8,603 nucleotides of DNA from CAYJIX01 sp964370375 (GTDB lineage: Bacteria; Desulfobacterota; Desulfovibrionia; Desulfovibrionales; Desulfovibrionaceae), in the NCBI GenBank assembly GCA_964370375.1, contig CAYJIX010000076.1, positions 1-8,603 of the forward strand, in the 5' to 3' direction. Position 1 is the stretch's first letter. Every line of letters starts with the position of its first letter. The position numbers and the translations under genes are program-made. Positions 1 to 6,472 of the stretch are shown in pieces. The notes under the pieces were generated by a model that was not told the origin of the DNA, did not search any database, and saw only the letters and a list, made by a program, of their open reading frames with translations.

Positions 1-204
1 TCCTATTTAAAAAAGCTTTCCAATGCCACCATTTTTTCCATCAAGTTTAACATATCCTTGGCAATGGCTATCAACTTTGTCGCCATTATTTTTTCCGTCA
101 TGGGATGGCTTACCCCTGCCACAGGAGCATTGGTGCATAATGCAGGATCTGTCTTAGTGGTACTAAACGCTGCAAGGTTGTATGAAAAAAAGATAGAGGC
201 GTAA
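1..204 (+). CDS. Heavy-metal P-type ATPase, C-terminal fragment
   Basis: The frame is open from the window edge to TAA at 202-204 (67 codons), so only the C-terminus is present. The residues contain two hydrophobic segments (roughly SLAMAINFVAIIFSVMGWL, then a second one) and the closing pattern GALVHNAGSVLVVLNAARL. An HN-x-(G/S)-S-(V/L)-x-V-x-N-(A/S)-x-R-L ending is characteristic of the last transmembrane pair of P1B-type ATPases (CopA/ZntA/CtpC-like exporters), which use ATP to pump metal cations across the inner membrane. The metal-selecting CPx motif and the phosphorylation domain lie outside the window, so the substrate cannot be named. A strong terminator follows within about 30 bp, so this is the last gene of its unit. 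The family call is fairly sure; the metal is unknown. Confidence 0.8.
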   Translation, partial: SYLKKLSNATIFSIKFNISLAMAINFVAIIFSVMGWLTPATGALVHNAGSVLVVLNAARLYEKKIEA

Positions 205-234
205 TGCTGCCTTGCCTTTGTGTGCTCGTGCGAC

Positions 235-267
235 GCCCCCGATATCTTGCGTATTGGGGGCTTTTTT
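235..267 (+). terminator. Rho-independent terminator of the P-type ATPase gene
   Basis: The arms GCCCCC (235-240) and GGGGGC (256-261) pair, with a possible inner ATA/TAT extension, and six T follow directly (262-267). It lies 31 bp after the ATPase stop codon. Confidence 0.9.
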
Positions 268-303
268 AGAGCCAACGATTCTATGTGATTTTAGGCAGAG
301 TTG

Positions 304-333
304 TTGCGTAAAAAAGAAATCGTACACTATGAT
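304..333 (+). promoter_or_regulatory. Sigma-70-type promoter for the candidate small RNA
   Basis: A TTGCGT box (304-309) is followed after 18 bp by TATGAT (328-333), each close to the consensus TTGACA/TATAAT. Transcription would start near 340. No gene follows until 1060, but a terminator follows at 447-473, which suggests a short non-coding transcript. Confidence 0.45.
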
Positions 334-339
334 GGCTAC

Positions 340-473
340 GTGTCGTTTTGATATTGAACTTGCGTAAAATACAAAAGGCAACACAGTGTTTTATTGCTTT
401 TGATATGCTACATCGCGCTTTCTTTTTTTTATAAGTAATATCATGCGCTTGGTGAACGAGCTTTCTTTTTTTT
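340..473 (+). ncRNA. Candidate small RNA, about 130 nt, unrecognised
   Basis: This stretch lies between a good promoter (304-333) and an intrinsic terminator (447-473) and holds no convincing reading frame. It can form a long hairpin from CAAAAGGCAA (372-381) pairing with TTGCTTTTG (394-402), with one bulged G; the loop is itself partly self-complementary (AACAC/GTGTT). It matches no RNA family I can recall, and I see no 6S, SRP or RNase P signature. The boundaries are predictions from the promoter and the T-tract. It may be a regulatory RNA or the leftover leader of a lost gene. Confidence 0.3.
447..473 (+). terminator. Intrinsic terminator of the candidate small RNA
   Basis: GCTTG (447-451), loop GTGAA, and CGAGC (457-461, one G-U pair) are followed by TTTC and eight T. 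A second copy of the 14-mer GCTTTC+T8 sits at 417-430, 43 bp upstream, without such a clear hairpin. Confidence 0.5.
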
Positions 474-488
474 GTTGATACTTTGCCA

Positions 489-521
489 GTTACATAAAAT
501 TTTTTCAACAAATTTTGTAAC
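489..521. promoter_or_regulatory. Inverted repeat, possible operator
   Basis: The left arm 489-502 starts GTTACA and the right arm 510-521 ends TGTAAC. The arms are complementary over 12 bp once a 2-nt bulge is removed from the left arm, with a 7-nt centre. It ends 3 bp upstream of the -35 box of the next promoter (525-553), a usual place for a regulator site. I do not recognise the regulator; it does not match Rex, Fur or HcpR-type sites as I know them. Confidence 0.35.
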
Positions 522-524
522 TAC

Positions 525-553
525 TCGACAACGTGCGAAGAATACTATATAAA
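525..553 (+). promoter_or_regulatory. Strong sigma-70-type promoter
   Basis: TCGACA (525-530), a 17-bp spacer and TATAAA (548-553) differ from consensus at one position in each box. Transcription would start near 560. The first likely coding start downstream is the L,D-transpeptidase at 1060, which implies a leader of about 500 nt, unless a separate RNA ends at the hairpin at 821-837. Confidence 0.55.
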
Positions 554-594
554 AAGACTTACAAACGTAGCATGCGTATCCTGCAAAGCAAAAC

Positions 595-620
595 GCCCCT
601 TTATGATGTGTAAAGGCGGC
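595..620. other. Stem-loop in the leader region
   Basis: GCCCCTTTA (595-603) pairs with TAAAGG-C-GGC (611-620) around a 7-nt loop, with one bulged C. No T-tract follows on the plus strand. On the minus strand the stem is followed by GTTTTG, so it could serve as a weak terminator there, but no minus-strand gene is evident. Confidence 0.4.
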
Positions 621-713
621 AGGGGGGAATCTCTTTTAGCTTGAGGCAAGGCGGTGTTGCAAGATTTAGTATAAAGACTGTTTTGTGGGTATTTGCAGGC
701 TATATGTAGCAAC

Positions 714-741
714 TTGCGCTATTCACTAGAGCTGATATAAG
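714..741 (+). promoter_or_regulatory. Possible second promoter upstream of the L,D-transpeptidase
   Basis: TTGCGC (714-719), a 16-bp spacer and TATAAG (736-741) give a plausible but weaker promoter. It starts transcription near 748 and would give a shorter leader to the gene at 1060. Confidence 0.3.
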
Positions 742-820
742 TATCTGGAAGCCTATGCGTTTCAAAGTAGAAGGGCTCTAATCAGGAACGTGGTGCAACA
801 GAATATGATCAGGTGTTTTT

Positions 821-837
821 GCCCTCGTGGGCTTTTT
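821..837 (+). terminator. Terminator-like hairpin (possible attenuator) in the leader
   Basis: GCCC (821-824), loop TCGT, GGGC (829-832), then five T (833-837). The stem is only four G-C pairs but is tight and is followed immediately by the T-run. It lies 223 bp before the preferred transpeptidase start, so it would either end an upstream leader RNA or attenuate the downstream gene. It also falls inside the alternative N-terminal extension of that gene, which argues against the extension being translated. Confidence 0.4.
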
Positions 838-1059
838 CAAAAGTACCATCCGCAGGATCAGCGGAACAATGACAACCGTTTAGGCATGTTTATGGCGCGT
901 TGTTCTATCTTTACGTCCATCTTATACTTTGCCAAGGGGAAGGGGTTTGCCCTTTTGCCTGTATTGCGTGCCGTGCTTTTTTTCCTTTTTTCGCGTTTCA
1001 TGCATGTTGAACGTTTTGGAAAGTCACAATCATCCCAACGTTTTTTTGTCGGCGGTTTG

Positions 1060-2343
1060 ATGCCTCGATTGTTTGTATCGCTTATGATCATACTTTTTGC
1101 AGGGGTATTGCTAGGCACTGCTTCCCCTGTCTTTGCTTGGGAAACGCAAGTTGTTGACGGTGCCACCACGCCGCAACAGCTCATTGTTGTGGATAAAAAA
1201 GAGCAACAACTCTATATCTATAAACGCGAAAGCCCGTTGCGCCTTGATTCGTCCTATGCCTGCACTACAGGCCAAAAAACAGGAGACAAGCTCCTTTCCG
1301 GTGATCTGCGCACCCCCGAAGGCATATACTTTGTGGTGGGTAAAATTCATCAAAAGCTCGATTTTGAAGAATACGGGAACGATGCCTACGCCTTAAACTA
1401 CCCCAATCCTGTGGATAAACTGCGTGGTAAAACAGGCTATGGTATTTGGATTCACAGCAGAGGACGCCCCATTACCCCCCTTGAAACACGCGGTTGCATT
1501 GCCGTTGACCTGCCGGACATGGACAAGCTTGCATCAAATCTTGCTCCGGGAACAGCCGTGGTGGTGGCTAACAACATAGCCTCTGATGCTGCATCCCCCA
1601 TACAGGTGGCAGACAGCACCGAACAGCTTATCTTTCAAAAAACGCGCGAATGGAACAGGGCATGGTCGGATCGTTCGGCAGACCTGTTTGATTTTTACGC
1701 GCCTGATGAATACAGCAGGGCCCAGGGGGAAAGCTTTAACCAATTTAAAAAGCAAAAAGAATTTTATTTTTCAACCCTGCCATGGATTCATATTTTGCAT
1801 GGAGACATCCGTGTCCTTCGCGGGCCCAATTATTGGGTTTCGTGGTTTACACAGCATTATCGCGCGCCCAATACCATTTCAGAAGGCGTAAGGCGCCTTT
1901 ATTGGCAAGAGGATGAATCTGGGCAATTGCGTATCATAGGTATGGAATGGCTACCGGAAGAACTAGGCCTTACCGCCACATACCTTGAAAAAATAACCCC
2001 TTCCATAACGCAATTTATCGAAAAATGGCGCCAAGCCTGGGAACAGGGCGATTTAACAACCTATATGGCAGCCTATAGGGACAATGCCGTTCAGGGAAAA
2101 CGCGTGGGCGCTGATGTTATAAAAGAACATAAAGTGCAGATCTGGAAAAAACGTGCTCCCGCAAAGGTTGTACTGAGCGGGCTGCGAATCATGCCGGAAA
2201 AAAACGGGGTCAGTGTTGATATGATGCAGGAATACAAAGATGCATCCGGATATCAAGATAAAGGTATTAAAAAAATCCTGCTGCATCCTGTAGGGGATAC
2301 GTGGGTTATTGCCACTGAAGACTGGACTCAGGAAACATCATGA
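1060..2343 (+). CDS. Secreted L,D-transpeptidase (YkuD fold) with two NTF2-like domains
   Basis: The product is a predicted periplasmic peptidoglycan cross-linking or anchoring enzyme of 427 residues. It begins with a clear signal peptide (MPRLF, hydrophobic core, cleavage probably after VFA at residue 26). The L,D-transpeptidase domain spans about 39-170 and starts QLIVVDKKEQQLYIY; the catalytic pattern is H132 followed by T143-R144-G145-C146, with C146 as nucleophile. The usual form is [ST]-HGC, so R144 is a variation. Two repeated C-terminal modules (about 190-298 and 312-427), each starting with a W-x-x-A-W helix, look like NTF2/SnoaL-type (Cds6-like) domains found behind YafK-like transpeptidases. 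The frame is open upstream to GTG 790 (AGGA just before it), adding 90 residues, but the signal peptide and a terminator-like hairpin favour 1060, where the ribosome site is weak (GGCGG). The stop overlaps the next start by ATGA. Confidence 0.85.
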   Translation: MPRLFVSLMIILFAGVLLGTASPVFAWETQVVDGATTPQQLIVVDKKEQQLYIYKRESPLRLDSSYACTTGQKTGDKLLSGDLRTPEGIYFVVGKIHQKLDFEEYGNDAYALNYPNPVDKLRGKTGYGIWIHSRGRPITPLETRGCIAVDLPDMDKLASNLAPGTAVVVANNIASDAASPIQVADSTEQLIFQKTREWNRAWSDRSADLFDFYAPDEYSRAQGESFNQFKKQKEFYFSTLPWIHILHGDIRVLRGPNYWVSWFTQHYRAPNTISEGVRRLYWQEDESGQLRIIGMEWLPEELGLTATYLEKITPSITQFIEKWRQAWEQGDLTTYMAAYRDNAVQGKRVGADVIKEHKVQIWKKRAPAKVVLSGLRIMPEKNGVSVDMMQEYKDASGYQDKGIKKILLHPVGDTWVIATEDWTQETS

Positions 2344-3287
2344 ATAAAAAGCAAAAATGCAGCCTTATAGTCATGTTTGACGACGGATCGTCCCGTGGGC
2401 TACGCATGCCTCGTGCATTTTTGGTCTTTTGCATCATTATGCTGTTTGTCATGCCCTTTGTAACAGGATTAAGTGTTTGGTTTAGTTATACCATTTGGCA
2501 AGAAAAAACATTGTGGGAAAGTGAAAAAAACGCACTCATCGCTGACCTTGGGGAAAAAACAGTCACCATTGAACGCTTGCAAAATCTTAGTGCGCTGCAA
2601 AACAACAAAGAAAACGCAAGCAGTCTTGATGAGGCAAACAATCCCCCCAGTGGCGATAGCGGCTCTAACGCGGTAGCTGACGAGCCAGAGCCTCAATTGC
2701 CAACTATTGCCCCTGTGACCACGGTGGCTGAAAATACAGCCCAAACAGACGATGCCACGGTTGCAAGTAAAGACCAAGAAGACGATAACACGGCTCAGGC
2801 TGAGGTTAAGCTCCCTGAGGACGCAACGGCCCCTGCTAAAGGTACGTCGTCTGCAGAAGCCCCCCCACCAGCTGACAGTGACGAATTTGCTAAAACCCCA
2901 ACAGCTGCCACTGTCGAAAATCCTTTTCAAGAAGCAGACGGACAAGCTAAGCAAGAATTTTTTAACACAGGTGTTGTTCGCGTTGCACGCTTTGCAAGCA
3001 AGCTTTTGGATCAAGGGCGGCTTCTTACCACCATGGATTTGTACAATGCCGAACCCACCGGTAATTATTTAACCGGCTATGTTACGTTTACCCTTTTACT
3101 TAAAGATGGCAAGGAAGTAAGCGTTATTTTTGACGATAAAGCCTTTAGGATTGCTAGACTCAAAAATGTAAAGGCTGAAACTCGTCTGGAAATACCGCCG
3201 GCAGACCTTGACCAAGCTGTTGTAAAGCTAGAGGTGTACGTGAACGGCAGGTTAGCGTATCGCGATTATACCCCCCTTACGCTATAA
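2340..3287 (+). CDS. Single-pass membrane protein, translationally coupled to the L,D-transpeptidase
   Basis: The gene encodes 315 residues and starts inside the previous stop (ATGA overlap), with AGGA six bases upstream, so the two are almost certainly co-translated. A short basic cytoplasmic N-terminus (with FDDGSSRGLRMPR) leads into one transmembrane helix at about 26-48. A short charged, possibly coiled-coil segment follows (about 54-85), then an acidic Ala/Pro/Thr-rich linker (about 85-193) and a compact C-terminal domain (about 194-315) rich in beta-type patterns such as TGYVTFTLLLKDGKEVSVIF. The N-terminus resembles the membrane anchors of M23 peptidases, but no peptidase motif is present. 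I do not recognise the C-terminal domain. Coupling suggests a periplasmic partner or spacer for the transpeptidase (inference). There is no clear terminator after it. Confidence 0.75.
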   Translation: MNKKQKCSLIVMFDDGSSRGLRMPRAFLVFCIIMLFVMPFVTGLSVWFSYTIWQEKTLWESEKNALIADLGEKTVTIERLQNLSALQNNKENASSLDEANNPPSGDSGSNAVADEPEPQLPTIAPVTTVAENTAQTDDATVASKDQEDDNTAQAEVKLPEDATAPAKGTSSAEAPPPADSDEFAKTPTAATVENPFQEADGQAKQEFFNTGVVRVARFASKLLDQGRLLTTMDLYNAEPTGNYLTGYVTFTLLLKDGKEVSVIFDDKAFRIARLKNVKAETRLEIPPADLDQAVVKLEVYVNGRLAYRDYTPLTL

Positions 3288-3494
3288 CGTATCCCATGAT
3301 ACATGTTTAGGATGATGCAAACGATGCAATGGTGGTGCGGTGTGAGCAGCCATAGGGTGTTAGAAATAGAGCTGTGAGTACAAAAAATATGCACGTTTTT
3401 GCGATAGTTTGGCACCATTAAAGGTATAGTTTTTCAAGGTTTTAGCAAAAGATAGACGTACGCTTTACGTGCGATATTTGGATAAGGAGCTTTT

Positions 3495-4130
3495 ATGCAG
3501 TACATGCGGATCATACCATGCTTGCTCATGGTTTTTTTATTGCAAGCTTGCAGCAGTAGCGGAGGGGTGAATGTGCCCAATCCTTTTGCCTCTTCCTCGG
3601 CAAGCGCAAGCGATATATATTATGAACATTTTGAAGACATCCCCATTCCCCGTGCCATGAGTGTAAACCTTGAACGCACCTTGGTTTCTGTAACGCCTGA
3701 AGGCACACGAGTGGGCCTTGTCACAACAGAAGGCCGCGTTGAATTGCCATCGCTCATAAACGCCATGGCCCACAATCTAACCCAATCAGGCTGGGCCATT
3801 CGAGGCAGGGTCAGAGGGGTGCGGGCAATGGATATTTATGAAAAGAACGATCGGATCGCTGTCTTGTATTTTTACGATCAAGTGCTCAATTCTGTTATGG
3901 AAATATGGAGCACCACACGTTTGCCTGATGGGTTTGTGTTAAAAACCCCGGGCCAGGCTATACAGAAAGCCAACCAAGGGCCTGCCCTTTATGCTGATCC
4001 GTACAGCCAAGAAACAACGCAAACATCAAGCTCGTATGCAGACCCGTATTCGGGAACCTCGTCAGATTCATATGTGGCCCCCGAATCATCCTCCAGCACT
4101 TCAAGCGACCCTGTACCCTTATTGAATTAG
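3495..4130 (+). CDS. Lipoprotein of unknown function
   Basis: The gene encodes 211 residues and is preceded by an excellent ribosome site, AAGGAG, five bases before ATG. The N-terminus is a type II signal peptide with lipobox LLQAC, so Cys19 should be lipidated. After a Ser/Ala-rich spacer comes one compact domain (about 45-150) starting IPIPRAMSVNLERTLV and containing VELPSLINAMAHNLTQSGW and AVLYFYDQ. The C-terminal 60 residues are low-complexity (Ser/Thr/Tyr), with the short repeat ADPYS occurring twice. I do not recognise the domain. The protein is probably anchored in the inner or outer membrane facing the periplasm. The 207-bp gap before it suggests its own transcription, although I could not find a well-spaced promoter. 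Confidence 0.75.
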   Translation: MQYMRIIPCLLMVFLLQACSSSGGVNVPNPFASSSASASDIYYEHFEDIPIPRAMSVNLERTLVSVTPEGTRVGLVTTEGRVELPSLINAMAHNLTQSGWAIRGRVRGVRAMDIYEKNDRIAVLYFYDQVLNSVMEIWSTTRLPDGFVLKTPGQAIQKANQGPALYADPYSQETTQTSSSYADPYSGTSSDSYVAPESSSSTSSDPVPLLN

Positions 4131-4149
4131 CCAGGTACAGGATAGCAAC

Positions 4150-4181
4150 TACGACAAATGGCCCAAGCCAGCCGTGTCGTA
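4150..4181. other. Stem-loop between the lipoprotein gene and coaBC
   Basis: TACGACA (4150-4156) pairs with TGTCGTA (4175-4181), and inside it GGC (4160-4162) pairs with GCC (4167-4169) around a CCAA loop. No T-run follows, so it is not a standard terminator. It could terminate weakly, protect the lipoprotein mRNA, or act in the coaBC leader. Confidence 0.4.
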
Positions 4182-4242
4182 TTGTGATGGCTTATGGTCA
4201 CACCGTGTATGTGTAAAGACAGCTCAACAGCTAAAGGGTTTC

Positions 4243-5475
4243 ATGGACGCGCATGTAGATTTTTCCTTTTCAGGTAAACGTATCCACCTTGGGGTATGCG
4301 GTTCTGTGTCAGCCTATCGCGCCTTGGATGTGGTGCGTGCTTGGCAAAATGCAGGCATAAACGTGAGTGTTACCCTTACTCCTTCCGCTCAGCGTTTTGT
4401 GACAGCGCTAAGTTTTGAAGCTCTTGGTGCTTCTGTTGTGTACACGTCCATGTTTGATGATACGACCGCGCCTTCGGTATTTGGCCATTTAGAACCGGGG
4501 CAAACCAGTCATGCCATGATGATCGCGCCTTTGTCTGCTGCAAGCCTTGCTCGACTTGCTCACGGGCATGCAGATGAGCTTTTGGCCTGCCAAGCCTTGG
4601 CGCATACAGGGCCTTTAGTGCTGGCTCCTGCCATGAACCCTGCCATGTGGGCGCATCCTGCCACACAGGCAAATATTGATATTTTGCGACGGCGTGGTGG
4701 CATTGTTGTGGGGCCTGATTGGGGCACGACAGCTTGTGGCGATCAAGGGCAGGGCCGCCTTGCAAGCGTGCCGCAATTGGTGCTTGCAGGGTTTAGGACT
4801 GTTTGTGAACAAGACATGGCAGGACAGCACGTCCTGGTTACCGTTGGGCCCACGCGCGAAGCATGGGATGATGTGCGCTTTTGGTCAAATCCTTCCACAG
4901 GCACCATGGGAGCAGCCCTAGCTACAGCTGCTTGGTTGCGCGGCGCCCATGTGCATGTTCTTGCAGGGCCCGGCGTGCCATGGCTTATAGAGGATGAACG
5001 GCTCGTTCGCCGTAATGTAACCTCTGCTGCGGAAATGTTTGACGCTGCTATGGCCCTTTGGCCTGCTTGCACCATGGGTGTTTTTACGGCAGCTGTGGCG
5101 GATTTTTCGCCCGTTCCGCATACTGCAGGAAAGTTTAAAAAAGCAGATGCAGGGATGCTTAACATCGAGTTTGTTCAAAATCCCGATATTTTGCGAACGC
5201 TTGCGCAGATGGCCCGTGCACAAGAATCGCACCGAAATGCTCAACCCAAAATCATGGGCTTTGCTGCAGAATCATCTGCACTTGAACAGGCTGTCCACAC
5301 AAAACTTTTGAGCAAACAAGCAGACATGATTGTGGGCAATTATATAGCAGACGGCTTTGCAAGCACAAAAAATACCGTTTTTATCGAAGATAAAAACGGG
5401 CGCACCGAGCATCTAAACAACATGCCTAAGGCCACCTTAGCTTGGGAGCTTTTAACATGGCTTTTATCCCTTTAG
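4243..5475 (+). CDS. coaBC: Bifunctional phosphopantothenoylcysteine decarboxylase / phosphopantothenate-cysteine ligase
   Basis: CoaBC (Dfp) carries out two steps of coenzyme A synthesis in the cytoplasm: CoaB joins 4'-phosphopantothenate to cysteine using CTP, and the FMN enzyme CoaC decarboxylates the product to 4'-phosphopantetheine. In 410 residues the CoaC half shows the flavoprotein start GKRIHLGVCGSVSAYRALD, the catalytic His at H82 (VFGH), the PxMNxxMW motif at 129-136, and the substrate-clamp cysteine C165 (ACGDQGQGR). The CoaB half shows GPTRE, SNPSTGTMG, the conserved lysines in GKFKKAD (297-300) and NPDIL (313-317). Length and order are normal for the family. The frame extends upstream to GTG 4174, but only ATG 4243 has a ribosome site (AAAGGG) and the usual N-terminus. 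The 3' end overlaps the next gene by 19 bp. Confidence 0.95.
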   Translation: MDAHVDFSFSGKRIHLGVCGSVSAYRALDVVRAWQNAGINVSVTLTPSAQRFVTALSFEALGASVVYTSMFDDTTAPSVFGHLEPGQTSHAMMIAPLSAASLARLAHGHADELLACQALAHTGPLVLAPAMNPAMWAHPATQANIDILRRRGGIVVGPDWGTTACGDQGQGRLASVPQLVLAGFRTVCEQDMAGQHVLVTVGPTREAWDDVRFWSNPSTGTMGAALATAAWLRGAHVHVLAGPGVPWLIEDERLVRRNVTSAAEMFDAAMALWPACTMGVFTAAVADFSPVPHTAGKFKKADAGMLNIEFVQNPDILRTLAQMARAQESHRNAQPKIMGFAAESSALEQAVHTKLLSKQADMIVGNYIADGFASTKNTVFIEDKNGRTEHLNNMPKATLAWELLTWLLSL

Positions 5476-6451
5476 GCATTAGCGCACAGTGGCGAGCATG
5501 GCGCCTGTCAGGGCTTTCGCATGTATTGCTTGATGAGGCTACGGCCAAGGCCTTCAATACAAAAAATGCCGCCCCCCTTGCACACGCAAAAGCTGGAACA
5601 GATTTTTCTGCCGCGCCGTTACAGCAAGGCGGTAAAGAGAACATAACAAAAACGTTTGTCCCTGCGCCTGTTCATGGTTCTGCTGTTGCGCCAGCTTCTG
5701 CGCCAGTTTCTGCGCCAGNNNNNNNNNNNNNNNNNNNNNNNNNNNNNNNNNNNNNNNNNNNNNNNNNNNNNNNNNNNNNNNNNNNNNNNNNNNNNNNNNN
5801 NNNNNNNNNNNNNNNNNNGCGCCAGTTTCTGGGCCCACTACAGCGCCCGTTTTTACGTCTGGCTCAACGCCTAAACCAGCGCCTAAACCAGCTCCTAAAC
5901 CAGCTCCTACATCTGCCCCTGCTTCTGGCTCTGGCACTTCATTTTATCAAACTGATAGACCATCAAACACACAACCCCAAGCCATTTTACGCGATTCATG
6001 GCCCAAAGAATGGCTGGAACGCTATGGAAAAGTGCCGGCAAACCCCAAAGTTGTCTGGACATACGGGCTTTTGGCACAAGACCTTGCAGGCATAGGTGAT
6101 ACAAAGGAGCGAGGCGATTTTTTTCGTAAGCTCTTTGTCGATTTGAACATGCCGGCAGGCAGCCATGCCCTTTGGCCCTTGCAGGTTTCACCGGAAAAAC
6201 AGGTGGACCCCTTGTTTTTTCTAAGCGGCGTCACAGCCCTTGCCCCTGATACCATTGTTTTTATGGCTCACGATGATGATCCAAATTTTAAAGTCATGAA
6301 TTTTCCACGGGTTAGGCCTTTGGTGGCAGGCATGTGGAGGGGCTTTCGTTTTATTCGCCTCCATGGAGTGGACGAGCTGCATCAGTATACAGCGCCACGA
6401 CGCGAAAAGCTTATGTCGCTTATCAGAACGTTGCACAGGCCGTCTGCGTGA
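5457..6451 (+). CDS. Unrecognised protein with Ala/Pro repeat linker, coupled to coaBC; interrupted by assembly gap
   Basis: ATG 5457 lies inside the end of coaBC with GGGAG eight bases upstream, so translation is coupled. Before the gap, 87 codons encode a short N-terminal region (AFIPLGISAQWRAWRLSGLS) and the start of an Ala/Pro/Val/Ser linker. After the gap the same style of linker resumes in another frame (APVSG, then PKPA three times), followed by a well-formed C-terminal domain of about 150 residues (DSWPKEWLERYG, VVWTYGLLAQDLAG, GSHALWPL, FFLSGVTALAPDTIVFMA) to TGA 6449-6451. The frame difference arises because the gap is a placeholder of 100 N; the repeat unit is the same on both sides, so this is most likely one intact gene. 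I do not recognise the C-terminal domain; the cytoplasm is the default location, as no signal peptide is present. Confidence 0.7.
5688..5830 (+). repeat. 12-bp tandem repeat (GCGCCAGTTTCT) spanning the assembly gap
   Basis: Units at 5688-5699 (GCGCCAGCTTCT), 5700-5711 (GCGCCAGTTTCT) and 5712-5718 (cut by the gap), and again at 5819-5830 (GCGCCAGTTTCT). Each unit encodes Ala-Pro-Val/Ala-Ser. The true copy number is unknown. Confidence 0.85.
5719..5818. other. Assembly gap (100 N)
   Basis: Exactly 100 N, the conventional placeholder for a gap of unknown size. It sits inside the 12-bp repeat, so repeat collapse is the likely cause. Coordinates and frames across it are not reliable. Confidence 0.95.
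5870..5905 (+). repeat. Second short tandem repeat encoding Pro-Lys-Pro-Ala
   Basis: Three 12-bp units, CCTAAACCAGCG/T, at 5870-5881, 5882-5893 and 5894-5905, then a degenerate CCTACATCTGCC. They extend the proline-rich linker after the gap. Confidence 0.85.
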
Positions 6452-6472
6452 TGCAAAACAACAAGGGCAGGG

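Noticed and set aside
554..837. 6S RNA or tRNA in the long leader
   Set aside because: I saw no closing terminal stem with a large central bubble and no T-arm (GGTTCGA-type) sequence.
2469..3014. 181-codon reading frame on the minus strand
   Set aside because: It lies wholly opposite the membrane-protein gene, which has a good start, coupling and domain pattern. The opposite frame is Cys/Phe/Arg-rich with no recognisable domain.
3409..3430. TTGGCA / TATAGT as promoter, or TGGCAC as a sigma-54 site, before the lipoprotein gene
   Set aside because: The spacing between the boxes is only 10 bp, and the -12 GC element of a sigma-54 promoter is absent.
4743..5165. 140-codon reading frame on the minus strand
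   Set aside because: It is antisense to the well-conserved CoaB part of coaBC and has no family signature.
5688..5905. CRISPR array
   Set aside because: The units are contiguous 12-bp in-frame coding repeats without spacers, and no cas genes are nearby.
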